Source: Auanema rhodensis
Lineage: Eukaryota > Nematoda > Chromadorea > Rhabditida > Rhabditidae
Assembly: GCA_964057225.1 (NCBI GenBank)
Contig: CAXKVF010000072.1
Coordinates: forward strand, 558,001 to 622,000
Length of the DNA stretch: 64,000 bases
Reading direction: 5' to 3'
The translations under genes were made by a program, and so were the position numbers. The notes beneath the pieces are model-generated. The model saw only the letters and a list, made by a program, of their open reading frames with translations. It had not been told where the DNA came from and searched no databases. Shown piece by piece: positions 25,137 to 38,688 of the stretch; position 1 is the first letter of the stretch; each line of letters begins with the position of its first letter.

Positions 25137-28100
25137 ATAAATTAAAGTTCACGTAAATTTCAAAGTCATGGTTACCATGAACCAATATCAATAAAAATTT
25201 GTTTTTAGACTAATATGGACATGGGGAATCTAATTTTGAAAACCGCATCTCTTTATCTTTCACGTGAAGCGAGTTACATACCAAGTGCACATCACGTGTA
25301 CATTTAATTAGCATAAATTAAAGTTCACGTAAATTTCAAAGTCATGGTTACCATGAACCAATATCAATAAAATTTTGTTTTTAGACTAATATGGACATGG
25401 GGAATCTAATTTTGAAAACCGCATCTCTTTATCTTTCACGTGAAGCGAGTTACATACCAAGTGCACATCACGTGTACATTTAATTAGCATAAATTAAAGT
25501 TCACGTAAATTTCAAAGTCATGGTTACCATGAAGCAATATCAATAAAAATTTGTTTTTAGACTAATATGGACATGGGGAATCTAATTTTGAAAACCGCAT
25601 CTCTTTATCTTTCACGTGAAGCGAGTTACATACCAAGTGCACATCACGTGTACATTTAATTAGCATAAATTAAAGTTCACGTAAATTTCAAAGTCATGGT
25701 TACCATGAACCAATATCAATAAAAATTTGTTTTTAGACTAATATGGACATGGGGAATCTAATTTTGAAAACCGCATCTCTTTATCTTTCACGTGAAGCGA
25801 GTTACATACCAAGTGCACATCACGTGTACATTTAATTAGCATAAATTAAAGTTCACGTAAATTTCAAAGTCATGGTTACCATGAACCAATATCAATAAAA
25901 ATTTGTTTTTAGACTAATATGGACATGGGGAATCTAATTTTGGAAACCGCATCTCTTTATCTTTCACGTGAAGCGAGTTACATACCAAGTGCACATCACG
26001 TGTACATTTAATTAGCATAAATTAAAGTTCACGTAAATTTCAAAGTCATGGTTACCATGAAGCAATATCAATAAAAATTTGTTTTTAGACTAATATGGAC
26101 ATGGGGAATCTAATTTTGAAAACCGCATCTCTTTATCTTTCACGTGAAGCGAGTTACATACCAAGTGCACATCACGTGTACATTTAATTAGCATAAATTA
26201 AAGTTCACGTAAATTTCAAAGTCATGGTTACCATGAACCAATATCAATAAAAATTTGTTTTTAGACTAATATGGACATGGGGAATCTAATTTTGAAAACC
26301 GCATTTCTTTATCTTTCACGTGAAGCGAGTTACATACCAAGTGCACATCACGTGTACATTTAATTAGCATAAATTAAAGTTCACGTAAATTTCAAAGTCA
26401 TGGTTACCATGAACCAATATCAATAAAAATTTGTTTTTAGACTAATATGGACATGGGGAATCTAATTTTGAAAACCGCATCTCTTTATCTTTCACGTGAA
26501 GCGAGTTACATACCAAGTGCACATCACGTGTACATTTAATTAGCATAAATTAAAGTTCACGTAAATTTCAAAGTCATGGTTACCATGAAGCAATATCAAT
26601 AAAAATTTGTTTTTAGACTAATATGGACATGGGGAATCTAATTTTGAAAACCGCATCTCTTTATCTTTCACGTGAAGCGAGTTACATACCAAGTGCACAT
26701 CACGTGTACATTTAATTAGCATAAATTAAAGTTCACGTAAAATTCAAAGTCATGGTTACCATGCACCAATATCAATAAAAATTTGTTTTTAGACTAATAT
26801 GGACATGGGGAATCTAATTTTGAAAACCGCATCTCTTTATCTTTCACGTGAAGCGAGTTACATACCAAGTGCACATCACGTGTACATTTAATTAGCATAA
26901 ATTAAAGTTCACGTAAATTTCAAAGTCATGGTTACCATGAACCAATATCAATAAAAATTTGTTTTTAGACTAATATGGACATGGGGAATCTAATTTTGAA
27001 AACCGCATCTCTTTATCTTTCACGTGAAGCGAGTTACATACCAAGTGCACATCACGTGTACATTTAATTAGCATAAATTAAAGTTCACGTAAAATTCAAA
27101 GTCATGGTTACCATGAAGCAATATCAATAAAAATTTGTTTTTAGACTAATATGGACATGGGGAATCTAATTTTGAAAACCGCATCTCTTTATCTTTCACG
27201 TGAAGCGAGTTACATACCAAGTGCACATCACGTGTACATTTAATTAGCATAAATTAAAGTTCACGTAAATTTCAAAGTCATGGTTACCATGCACCAATAT
27301 CAATAAAAATTTGTTTTTAGACTAATATGGACATGGGGAATCTAATTTTGAAAACCGCATCTCTTTATCTTTCACGTGAAGCGAGTTACATACCAAGTGC
27401 ACATCACGTGTACATTTAATTAGCATAAATTAAAGTTCACGTAAATTTCAAAGTCATGGTTACCATGAACCAATATCAATAAAAATTTGTTTTTAGACTA
27501 ATATGGACATGGGGAATCTAATTTTGAAAACCGCATCTCTTTATCTTTCACGTGAAGCGAGTTACATACCAAGTGCACATCACGTGTACATTTAATTAGC
27601 ATAAATTAAAGTTCACGTAAATTTCAAAGTCATGGTTACCATGAACCAATATCAATAAAAATTTGTTTTTAGACTAATATGGACATGGGGAATCTAATTT
27701 TGAAAACCGCATTTCTTTATCTTTCACGTGAAGCGAGTTACATACCAAGTGCACATCACGTGTACATTTAATTAGCATAAATTAAAGTTCACGTAAATTT
27801 CAAAGTCATGGTTACCATGCACCAATATCAATAAAAATTTGTTTTTAGACTAATATGGACATGGGGAATCTAATTTTGAAAACCGCATCTCTTTATCTTT
27901 CACGTGAAGCGAGTTACATACCAAGTGCACATCACGTGTACATTTAATTAGCATAAATTAAAGTTCACGTAAATTTCAAAGTCATGGTTACCATGCACCA
28001 ATATCAATAAAAATTTGTTTTTAGACTAATATGGACATGGGGAATCTAATTTTGAAAACCGCATTTCTTTATCTTTCACGTGAAGCGAGTTACATACCAA

Positions 28101-29184
28101 GTGCACATCACGTGTACATTTAATTAGCATAAATTAAAGTTCACGTAAATTTCAAAGTCATGGTTACCATGCACCAATATCAATAAAAATTTGTTTTTAG
28201 ACTAATATGGACATGGGGAATCTAATTTTGAAAACCGCATCTCTTTATCTTTCACGTGAAGCGAGTTACATACCAAGTGCACATCACGTGTACATTTAAT
28301 TAGCATAAATTAAAGTTCACGTAAATTTCAAAGTCATGGTTACCATAAACCAATATCAATAAAAATTTGTTTTTAGACTAATATGGACATGGGGAATCTA
28401 ATTTTGAAAACCGCATCTCTTTATCTTTCACGTGAAGCGAGTTACATACCAAGTGCACATCACGTGTACATTTAATTAGCATAAATTAAAGTTCACGTAA
28501 AATTCAAAGTCATGGTTACCATGAACCAATATCAATAAAAATTTGTTTTTAGACTAATATGGACATGGGGAATCTAATTTTGAAAACCGCATCTCTTTAT
28601 CTTTCACGTGAAGCGAGTTACATACCAAGTGCACATCACGTGTACATTTAATTAGCATAAATTAAAGTTCACGTAAATTTCAAAGTCATGGTTACCATGA
28701 ACCAATATCAATAAAAATTTGTTTTTAGACTAATATGGACATGAGGAATCTAATTTTGAAAACCGCATCTCTTTATCTTTCACGTGAAGCGAGTTACATA
28801 CCAAGTGCACATCACGTGTACATTTAATTAGCATAAATTAAAGTTCACGTAAATTTCAAAGTCATGGTTACCATGAAGCAATATCAATAAAAATTTGTTT
28901 TTAGACTAATATGGACATGGGGAATCTAATTTTGAAAACCGCTTCTCTTTATCTTTCACGTGAAGCGAGTTACATACCAAGTGCACATCACGTGTACATT
29001 TAATTAGCATAAATTAAAGTTCACGTAAATTTCAAAGTCATGGTTACCATGAACCAATATCAATAAAAATTTGTTTTTAGACTAATATGGACATGGGGAA
29101 TCTAATTTTGAAAACCGCATCTCTTTATCTTTCACGTGAAGCGAGTTACATACCAAGTGCACATCACGTGTACATTTAATTAGC
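25137..29184 (+). repeat. Irregular stretch of 23 satellite monomers
   Basis: Units follow without an obvious multi-monomer period. Markers seen include aaaattttg (unit 25313), tttggaaacc (25841), gcatttcttt (26193, 27601, 27953), gtaaaattc (26721, 27073, 28481), a unique ccataaacc (28305), catgaggaat (28657) and gcttctc (28833). aacc, cacc and aagc types are mixed. No gene, terminator or other element is visible; this is ordinary satellite between the insertion and the next higher-order block. Confidence 0.85.
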
Positions 29185-32100
29185 ATAAATTAAAGTTCAC
29201 GTAAATTTCAAAGTCATGGTTACCATGAACCAATATCAATAAAAATTTGTTTTTAGACTAATATGGACATGGGTAATCTAATTTTGAAAACCGCATCTCT
29301 TTATCTTTCACGTGAAGCGAGTTACATACCAAGTGCACATCACGTGTACATTTAATTAGCATAAATTAAAGTTCACGTAAATTTCAAAGTCATGGTTACC
29401 ATGCACCAATATCAATAAAAATTTGTTTTTAGACTAATATGGACATGGGGAATCTAATTTTGAAAACCGCATCTCTTTATCTTTCACGTGAAGCGAGTTA
29501 CATACCAAGTGCACATCACGTGTACATTTAATTAGCATAAATTAAAGTTCACGTAAATTTCAAAGTTATGGTTACCATGCACCAATATCAATAAAAATTT
29601 GTTTTTAGACTAATATGGACATGGGGAATCTAATTTTGAAAACCGCATCTCTTTATCTTTCACGTGAAGCGAGTTACATACCAAGTGCACATCACGTGTA
29701 CATTTAATTAGCATAAATTAAAGTTCACGTAAATTTCAAAGTCATGGTTACCATGAACCAATATCAATAAAAATTTGTTTTTAGACTAATATGGACATGG
29801 GGAATCTAATTTTGAAAACCGCATCTCTTTATCTTTCACGTGAAGCGAGTTACATACCAAGTGCACATCACGTGTACATTTAATAAGCATAAATTAAAGT
29901 TCACGTAAATTTCAAAGTCATGGTTACCATGAACCAATATCAATAAAAATTTGTTTTTAGACTAATATGCACATGGGGAATCTAATTTTGAAAACCGCAT
30001 CTCTTTATCTTTCACGTGAAGCGAGTTACATACCAAGCGCACATCACGTGTACATTTAATTAGCATAAATTAAAGTTCACGTAAATTTCAAAGTCATGGT
30101 TACCATGAACCAATATCAATAAAAATTTGTTTTTAGACTAATATGGACATGGGGAATCTAATTTTGAAAACCGCATCTCTTTATCTTTCACGTGAAGCGA
30201 GTTACATACCAAGTGCACATCACGTGTACATTTAATTAGCATAAATTAAAGTTCACGTAAATTTCAAAGTCATGGTTACCATGAAGCAATATCAATAAAA
30301 ATTTGTTTTTAGACTAATATGGACATGGGGAATCTAATTTTGAAAACCGCTTCTCTTTATCTTTCACGTGAAGCGAGTTACATACCAAGTGCACATCACG
30401 TGTACATTTAATTAGCATAAATTAAAGTTCACGTAAATTTCAAAGTCATGGTTACCATGAAGCAATATCAATAAAAATTTGTTTTTAGACTAATATGGAC
30501 ATGAAGAATCTAATTTTGAAAACCGCATCTCTTTATCTTTCACGTGAAGCGAGTTACATACCAAGTGCACATCACGTGTACATTTAATTAGCATAAATTA
30601 AAGTTCACGTAAATTTCAAAGTCAAGGTTACCATGAACCAATATCAATAAAAATTTGTTTTTAGACTAATATGGACATGGGGAATCTAATTTTGAAAACC
30701 GCATCTCTTTATCTTTCACGTGAAGCGAGTTACATACCAAGTGCACATCACGTGTACATTTAATTAGCATAAATTAAAGTTCACGTAAATTTCAAAGTCA
30801 TGGTTACCATGAACCAATATCAATAAAAATTTGTTTTTAGACTAATATGGACATGGGTAATCTAATTTTGAAAACCGCATCTCTTTATCTTTCACGTGAA
30901 GCGAGTTACATACCAAGTGCACATCACGTGTACATTTAATTAGCATAAATTAAAGTTCACGTAAATTTCAAAGTCATGGTTACCATGCACCAATATCAAT
31001 AAAAATTTGTTTTTAGACTAATATGGACATGGGGAATCTAATTTTGAAAACCGCATCTCTTTATCTTTCACGTGAAGCGAGTTACATACCAAGTGCACAT
31101 CACGTGTACATTTAATTAGCATAAATTAAAGTTCACGTAAATTTCAAAGTCATGGTTACCATGAACCAATATCAATAAAAATTTGTTTTTAGACTAATAT
31201 GGACATGGGGAATCTAATTTTGAAAACCGCATCTCTTTATCTTTCACGTGAAGCGAGTTACATACCAAGTGCACATCACGTGTACATTTAATTAGCATAA
31301 ATTAAAGTTCACGTAAATTTCAAAGTCATGGTTACCATGAACCAATATCAATAAAAATTTGTTTTTAGACTAATATGGACATGGGTAATCTAATTTTGAA
31401 AACCGCATCTCTTTATCTTTCACGTGAAGCGAGTTACATACCAAGTGCACATCACGTATACATTTAATTAGCATAAATTAAAGTTCACGTAAATTTCAAA
31501 GTCATGGTTACCATGCACCAATATCAATAAAAATTTGTTTTTAGACTAATATGGACATGGGGAATCTAATTTTGAAAACCGCATCTCTTTATCTTTCACG
31601 TGAAGCGAGTTACATACCAAGTGCACATCACGTGTACATTTAATTAGCATAAATTAAAGTTCACGTAAATTTCAAAGTCATGGTTACCATGAACCAATAT
31701 CAATAAAAATTTGTTTTTAGACTAATATGGACATGGGGAATCTAATTTTGAAAACCGCATCTCTTTATCTTTCACGTGAAGCGAGTTACATACCAAGTGC
31801 ACATCACGTGTACATTTAATTAGCATAAATTAAAGTTCACGTAAATTTCAAAGTCATGGTTACCATGAAGCAATATCAATAAAAATTTGTTTTTAGACTA
31901 ATATGGACATGGGGAATCTAATTTTGAAAACCGCATCTCTTTATCTTTCACGTGAAGCGAGTTACATACCAAGTGCACATCACGTGTACATTTAATTAGC
32001 ATAAATTAAAGTTCACGTAAATTTCAAAGTCATGGTTACCATGAACCAATATCAATAAAAATTTGTTTTTAGACTAATATGGACATGGGGAATCTAATTT

Positions 32101-35100
32101 TGAAAACCGCATCTCTTTATCTTTCACGTGAAGCGAGTTACATACCAAGTGCACATCACGTGTACATTTAATTAGCATAAATTAAAGTTCACGTAAATTT
32201 CAAAGTCATGGTTACCATGAACCAATATCAATAAAAATTTGTTTTTAGACTAATATGGACATGGGTAATCTAATTTTGAAAACCGCATCTCTTTATCTTT
32301 CACGTGAAGCGAGTTACATACCAAGTGCACATCACGTGTACATTTAATTAGCATAAATTAAAGTTCACGTAAATTTCAAAGTCATGGTTACCATGCACCA
32401 ATATCAATAAAAATTTGTTTTTAGACTAATATGGACATGGGGAATCTAATTTTGAAAACCGCATCTCTTTATCTTTCACGTGAAGCGAGTTACATACCAA
32501 GTGCACATCACGTGTACATTTAATTAGCATAAATTAAAGTTCACGTAAATTTCAAAGTTATGGTTACCATGCACCAATATCAATAAAAATTTGTTTTTAG
32601 ACTAATATGGACATGGGGAATCTAATTTTGAAAACCGCATCTCTTTATCTTTCACGTGAAGCGAGTTACATACCAAGTGCACATCACGTGTACATTTAAT
32701 TAGCATAAATTAAAGTTCACGTAAATTTCAAAGTCATGGTTACCATGAACCAATATCAATAAAAATTTGTTTTTAGACTAATATGGACATGGGGAATCTA
32801 ATTTTGAAAACCGCATCTCTTTATCTTTCACGTGAAGCGAGTTACATACCAAGTGCACATCACGTGTACATTTAATTAGCATAAATTAAAGTTCACGTAA
32901 ATTTCAAAGTCATGGTTACCATGAACCAATATCAATAAAAATTTGTTTTTAGACTAATATGCACATGGGGAATCTAATTTTGAAAACCGCATCTCTTTAT
33001 CTTTCACGTGAAGCGAGTTACATACCAAGCGCACATCACGTGTACATTTAATTAGCATAAATTAAAGTTCACGTAAATTTCAAAGTCATGGTTACCATGA
33101 ACCAATATCAATAAAAATTTGTTTTTAGACTAATATGGACATGGGGAATCTAATTTTGAAAACCGCATCTCTTTATCTTTCACGTGAAGCGAGTTACATA
33201 CCAAGTGCACATCACGTGTACATTTAATTAGCATAAATTAAAGTTCACGTAAATTTCAAAGTCATGGTTACCATGAAGCAATATCAATAAAAATTTGTTT
33301 TTAGACTAATATGGACATGGGGAATCTAATTTTGAAAACCGCTTCTCTTTATCTTTCACGTGAAGCGAGTTACATACCAAGTGCACATCACGTGTACATT
33401 TAATTAGCATAAATTAAAGTTCACGTAAATTTCAAAGTCATGGTTACCATGAAGCAATATCAATAAAAATTTGTTTTTAGACTAATATGGACATGAAGAA
33501 TCTAATTTTGAAAACCGCATCTCTTTATCTTTCACGTGAAGCGAGTTACATACCAAGTGCACATCACGTGTACATTTAATTAGCATAAATTAAAGTTCAC
33601 GTAAATTTCAAAGTCAAGGTTACCATGAACCAATATCAATAAAAATTTGTTTTTAGACTAATATGGACATGGGGAATCTAATTTTGAAAACCGCATCTCT
33701 TTATCTTTCACGTGAAGCGAGTTACATACCAAGTGCACATCACGTGTACATTTAATTAGCATAAATTAAAGTTCACGTAAATTTCAAAGTCATGGTTACC
33801 ATGAACCAATATCAATAAAAATTTGTTTTTAGACTAATATGGACATGGGTAATCTAATTTTGAAAACCGCATCTCTTTATCTTTCACGTGAAGCGAGTTA
33901 CATACCAAGTGCACATCACGTGTACATTTAATTAGCATAAATTAAAGTTCACGTAAATTTCAAAGTCATGGTTACCATGCACCAATATCAATAAAAATTT
34001 GTTTTTAGACTAATATGGACATGGGGAATCTAATTTTGAAAACCGCATCTCTTTATCTTTCACGTGAAGCGAGTTACATACCAAGTGCACATCACGTGTA
34101 CATTTAATTAGCATAAATTAAAGTTCACGTAAATTTCAAAGTCATGGTTACCATGAACCAATATCAATAAAAATTTGTTTTTAGACTAATATGGACATGG
34201 GGAATCTAATTTTGAAAACCGCATCTCTTTATCTTTCACGTGAAGCGAGTTACATACCAAGTGCACATCACGTGTACATTTAATTAGCATAAATTAAAGT
34301 TCACGTAAATTTCAAAGTCATGGTTACCATGAACCAATATCAATAAAAATTTGTTTTTAGACTAATATGGACATGGGTAATCTAATTTTGAAAACCGCAT
34401 CTCTTTATCTTTCACGTGAAGCGAGTTACATACCAAGTGCACATCACGTATACATTTAATTAGCATAAATTAAAGTTCACGTAAATTTCAAAGTCATGGT
34501 TACCATGCACCAATATCAATAAAAATTTGTTTTTAGACTAATATGGACATGGGGAATCTAATTTTGAAAACCGCATCTCTTTATCTTTCACGTGAAGCGA
34601 GTTACATACCAAGTGCACATCACGTGTACATTTAATTAGCATAAATTAAAGTTCACGTAAATTTCAAAGTCATGGTTACCATGAACCAATATCAATAAAA
34701 ATTTGTTTTTAGACTAATATGGACATGGGGAATCTAATTTTGAAAACCGCATCTCTTTATCTTTCACGTGAAGCGAGTTACATACCAAGTGCACATCACG
34801 TGTACATTTAATTAGCATAAATTAAAGTTCACGTAAATTTCAAAGTCATGGTTACCATGAAGCAATATCAATAAAAATTTGTTTTTAGACTAATATGGAC
34901 ATGGGGAATCTAATTTTGAAAACCGCATCTCTTTATCTTTCACGTGAAGCGAGTTACATACCAAGTGCACATCACGTGTACATTTAATTAGCATAAATTA
35001 AAGTTCACGTAAATTTCAAAGTCATGGTTACCATGAACCAATATCAATAAAAATTTGTTTTTAGACTAATATGGACATGGGGAATCTAATTTTGAAAACC

Positions 35101-35168
35101 GCATCTCTTTATCATTCACGTGAAGCGAGTTACATACCAAGTGCACATCACGTGTACATTTAATTAGC
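29185..35168 (+). repeat. 2992-bp (17-monomer) tandem duplication
   Basis: Copies are 29185-32176 and 32177-35168. Shared marker units, in order: aacc gggtaat; cacc; agttatgg-cacc; aacc; aacc with atatgcac and aagcgcac; aacc; aagc gcttctc; aagc catgaagaat; gtcaaggtt-aacc; aacc gggtaat; cacc; aacc; aacc gggtaat with cacgtatac; cacc; aacc; aagc; aacc. Private changes include taataagc near 29886 in the first copy and atcattcac near 35114 in the second. The rare double markers agree unit by unit, so this is a recent block duplication, not chance recurrence. Confidence 0.9.
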
Positions 35169-35696
35169 ATAAATTAAAGTTCACGTAAATTTCAAAGTCA
35201 TGGTTACCATGAAGCAATATCAATAAAAATTTGTTTTTAGACTAATATGGACATGGGGAATCTAATTTTGAAAACCGCATCTCTTTATCTTTCACGTGAA
35301 GCGAGTTACATACCAAGTGCACATCACGTGTACATTTAATTAGCATAAATTAAAGTTCACGTAAATTTCAAAGTCATGGTTACCATGAAGCAATATCAAT
35401 AAAAATTTGTTTTTAGACTAATATGGACATGGGGAATCTAATTTTGAAAACCGCATCTCTTTATCTTTCACGTGAAGCGAGTTACATACCAAGTGCACAT
35501 CACGTGTACATTTAATTAGCATAAATTAAAGTTCACGTAAATTTTAAAGTCATGGTTACCATGAACCAATATCAATAAAAATTTGTTTTTAGACTAATAT
35601 GGACATGGGGAATCTAATTTTGAAAACCGCATCTCTTTATCTTTCACGTGAAGCGAGTTACATACCAAGTGCACATCACGTGTACATTTAATTAGC

Positions 35697-38512
35697 ATAA
35701 ATTAAAGTTCACGTAAATTTCAAAGTCATGGTTACCATGAACCAATATCAATAAAAATTTGTTTTTAGACTAATATGGACATGGGGAATCTAATTTTGAA
35801 AACCGCATCTCTTTATCTTTCACGTGAAGCGAGTTACATACCAAGTGCACATCACGTGTACATTTAATTAGCATAAATTAAAGTTCACGTAAATTTCAAA
35901 GTCATGGTTACCATGAACCAATATCAATAAAAATTTGTTTTTAGACTAATATGGACATGGGGAATCTAATTTTGAAAACCGCATCTCTTTATCTTTCACG
36001 TGAAGCGAGTTACATACCAAGTGCACATCACGTGTACATTTAATTAGCATAAATTAAAGTTCACGTAAATTTCAAAGTCATGGTTACCATGAACCAATAT
36101 CAATAAAAATTTGTTTTTAGACTAATATGGACATGGGGAATCTAATTTTGAAAACCGCATTTCTTTATCTTTCACGTGAAGCGAGTTACATACCAAGTGC
36201 ACATCACGTGTACATTTAATTAGCATAAATTAAAGTTCACGTAAATTTCAAAGTCATGGTTACCATGAAGCAATATCAATAAAAATTTGTTTTTAGACTA
36301 ATATGGACATGGGGAATCTAATTTTGAAAACCGCATATCTTTATCTTTCACGTGAAGCGAGTTACATACCAAGTGCACATCACGTGTACATTTAATTAGC
36401 ATAAATTAAAGTTCACGTAAAATTTAAAGTCATGGTTACCATGAAGCAATATCAATAAAAATTTGTTTTTAGACTAATATGGACATGGGGAATCTAATTT
36501 TGAAAACCGCATCTCTTTATCTTTCACGTGAAGCGAGTTACATACCAAGTGCACATCACGTGTACATTTAATTAGCATAAATTAAAGTTCACGTAAATTT
36601 CAAAGTCATGGTTACCATGAACCAATATCAATAAAAATTTGTTTTTAGACTAATATGGACATGGGGAATCTAATTTTGAAAACCGCATCTCTTTATCTTT
36701 CACGTGAAGCGAGTTACATACCAAGTGCACATCACGTGTACATTTAATTAGCATAAATTAAAGTTCACGTAAATTTCAAAGTCATGGTTACTATGAAGCA
36801 ATATCAATAAAAATTTGTTTTTAGACTAATATGGACATGGGGAATCTAATTTTGAAAGCCGCATCTCTTTATCTTTCACGTGAAGCGAGTTACATACCAA
36901 GTGCACATCACGTGTACATTTAATTAGCATAAATTAAAGTTCACGTAAATTTCAAAGTCATGGTTACCATGCACCAATATCAATAAAAATTTGTTTTTAG
37001 ACTAATATGGACATGGGGAATCTAATTTTGAAAACCGCATCTCTTTATCTTTCACGTGAAGCGAGTTACATACCAAGTGCACATCACGTGTACATTTAAT
37101 TAGCATAAATTTAAGTTCACGTAAATTTCAAAGTCATGGTTACCATGCACCAATATCAATAAAAATTTGTTTTTAGACTAATATGGACATGGGGGATCTA
37201 ATTTCGAAAACCGCATCTCTTTATCTTTCACGTGAAGCGAGTTACATACCAAGTGCACATCACGTGTACATTTAATTAGCATAAATTTAAGTTCACGTAA
37301 ATTTCAAAGTCATGGTTACCATGCACCAATATCAATAAAAATTTGTTTTTAGACTAATATGGACATGGGGAATCTAATTTTGAAAACCGCATCTCTTTAT
37401 CTTTCACGTGAAGCGAGTTACATACCAAGTGCACAGCACGTGTACATTTAATTAGCATAAATTAAAGTTCACGTAAATTTCAAAGTCATGGTTACCATGA
37501 ACCAATATCAATAAAAATTTGTTTTTAGACTAATATGGACATGGGGAATCTAATTTTGAAAACCGTATCTCTTTATCTTTCACGTGAAGCGAGTTACATA
37601 CCAAGTGCACATCACGTGTACATTTAATTAGCATAAATTAAAGTTCACGTAAATTTCAAAGTCATGGTTACCATGAACCAATGTCAATAAAAATTTGTTT
37701 TTAGACTAATATGGACATGGGGAATCTAATTTTGAAAACCGCATCTCTTTATCTTTCACGTGAAGCGAGTTACATACCAAGTGCACATCACGTGTACATT
37801 TAATTAGCATAAATTAAAGTTCACGTAAATTTCAAAGTCATGGTTACCATGAAGCAATATCAATAAAAATTTGTTTTTAGACTAATATGGACATGGGGAA
37901 TCTAATTTTGAAAACCGCATCTCTTTATCTTTCACGTGAAGCGAGTTACATACCAAGTGCACATCACGTGTACATTTAATTAGCATAAATTAAAGTTCAC
38001 GTAAATTTCAAAGTCATGGTTACCATGAACCAATATCAATAAAAATTTGTTTTTAGACTAATATGGACATGGGGAATCTAATTTTGAAAACCGCATCTCT
38101 TTATCTTTCACGTGAAGCGAGTTACATACCAAGTGCACATCACGTGTACATTTAATTAGCATAAATTAAAGTTCACGTAAATTTCAAAGTCATGGTTACC
38201 ATGAAGCAATATCAATAAAAATTTGTTTTTCGACTAATATGGACATGGAGAATCTAATTTTGAAAACCGCATTTCTTTATCTTTCACGTGAAGCGAGTTA
38301 CATACCAAGTGCACATCACGTGTACATTTAATTAGCATAAATTAAAGTTCACGTAAATTTCAAAGTCATGGTTACCATGCACCAATATCAATAAAAATTT
38401 GTTTTTAGACTAATATGGACATGGGGAATCTAATTTTGAAAACCGCATCTCTTTATCTTTCACGTGAAGCGAGTTACATACCAAGTGCACATCACGTGTA
38501 CATTTAATTAGC
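35697..38512 (+). repeat. Third, rearranged copy of the 11.8-14.8 kb block
   Basis: Units 35697-36752 follow those at 11793-12848 and 17425-18480 (aacc, aacc, aacc-atttcttt, aagc-gcatatc, tttaaag-aagc, aacc). An extra actatgaagc unit with gaaagcc sits at 36753-36928. Then come cacc, the ataaatttaag/gggggatc/aatttcgaaa unit (37105), a chimeric unit (37281), ccgtatc (37457), caatgtc (37633), aagc, aacc, ttttcgac/ggagaat (38161) and cacc (38337). Relative to the earlier copies, the gggtaat unit and its cacc neighbour are missing. The copy lies about 24 kb from its first counterpart, so exchange has not been limited to neighbouring units. Confidence 0.8.
37281..37456 (+). repeat. Chimeric monomer joining two marker units
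   Basis: This unit has the ataaatttaag start (t at 37288), which in the first two block copies belongs only to the gggggatc unit (13025, 18657), and the cacagcacg end (g at 37436), which there belongs to a unit three places later (13553, 19185). The two intervening units are absent here. The simplest reading is an out-of-register exchange of three monomers (528 bp) whose crossover fell between monomer positions 8 and 156. Confidence 0.75.
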
Positions 38513-38688
38513 ATAAATTAAAGTTCACGTAAATTTCAAAGTCATGGTTACCATGAAGCAATATCAATACAAATTTGTTTTTAGACTAATATGGACATGG
38601 GGAATCTAATTTTGAAAACCGCATCTCTTTATCTTTCACGTGAAGCGAGTTACATACCAAGTGCACATCACGTGTACATTTAATTAGC

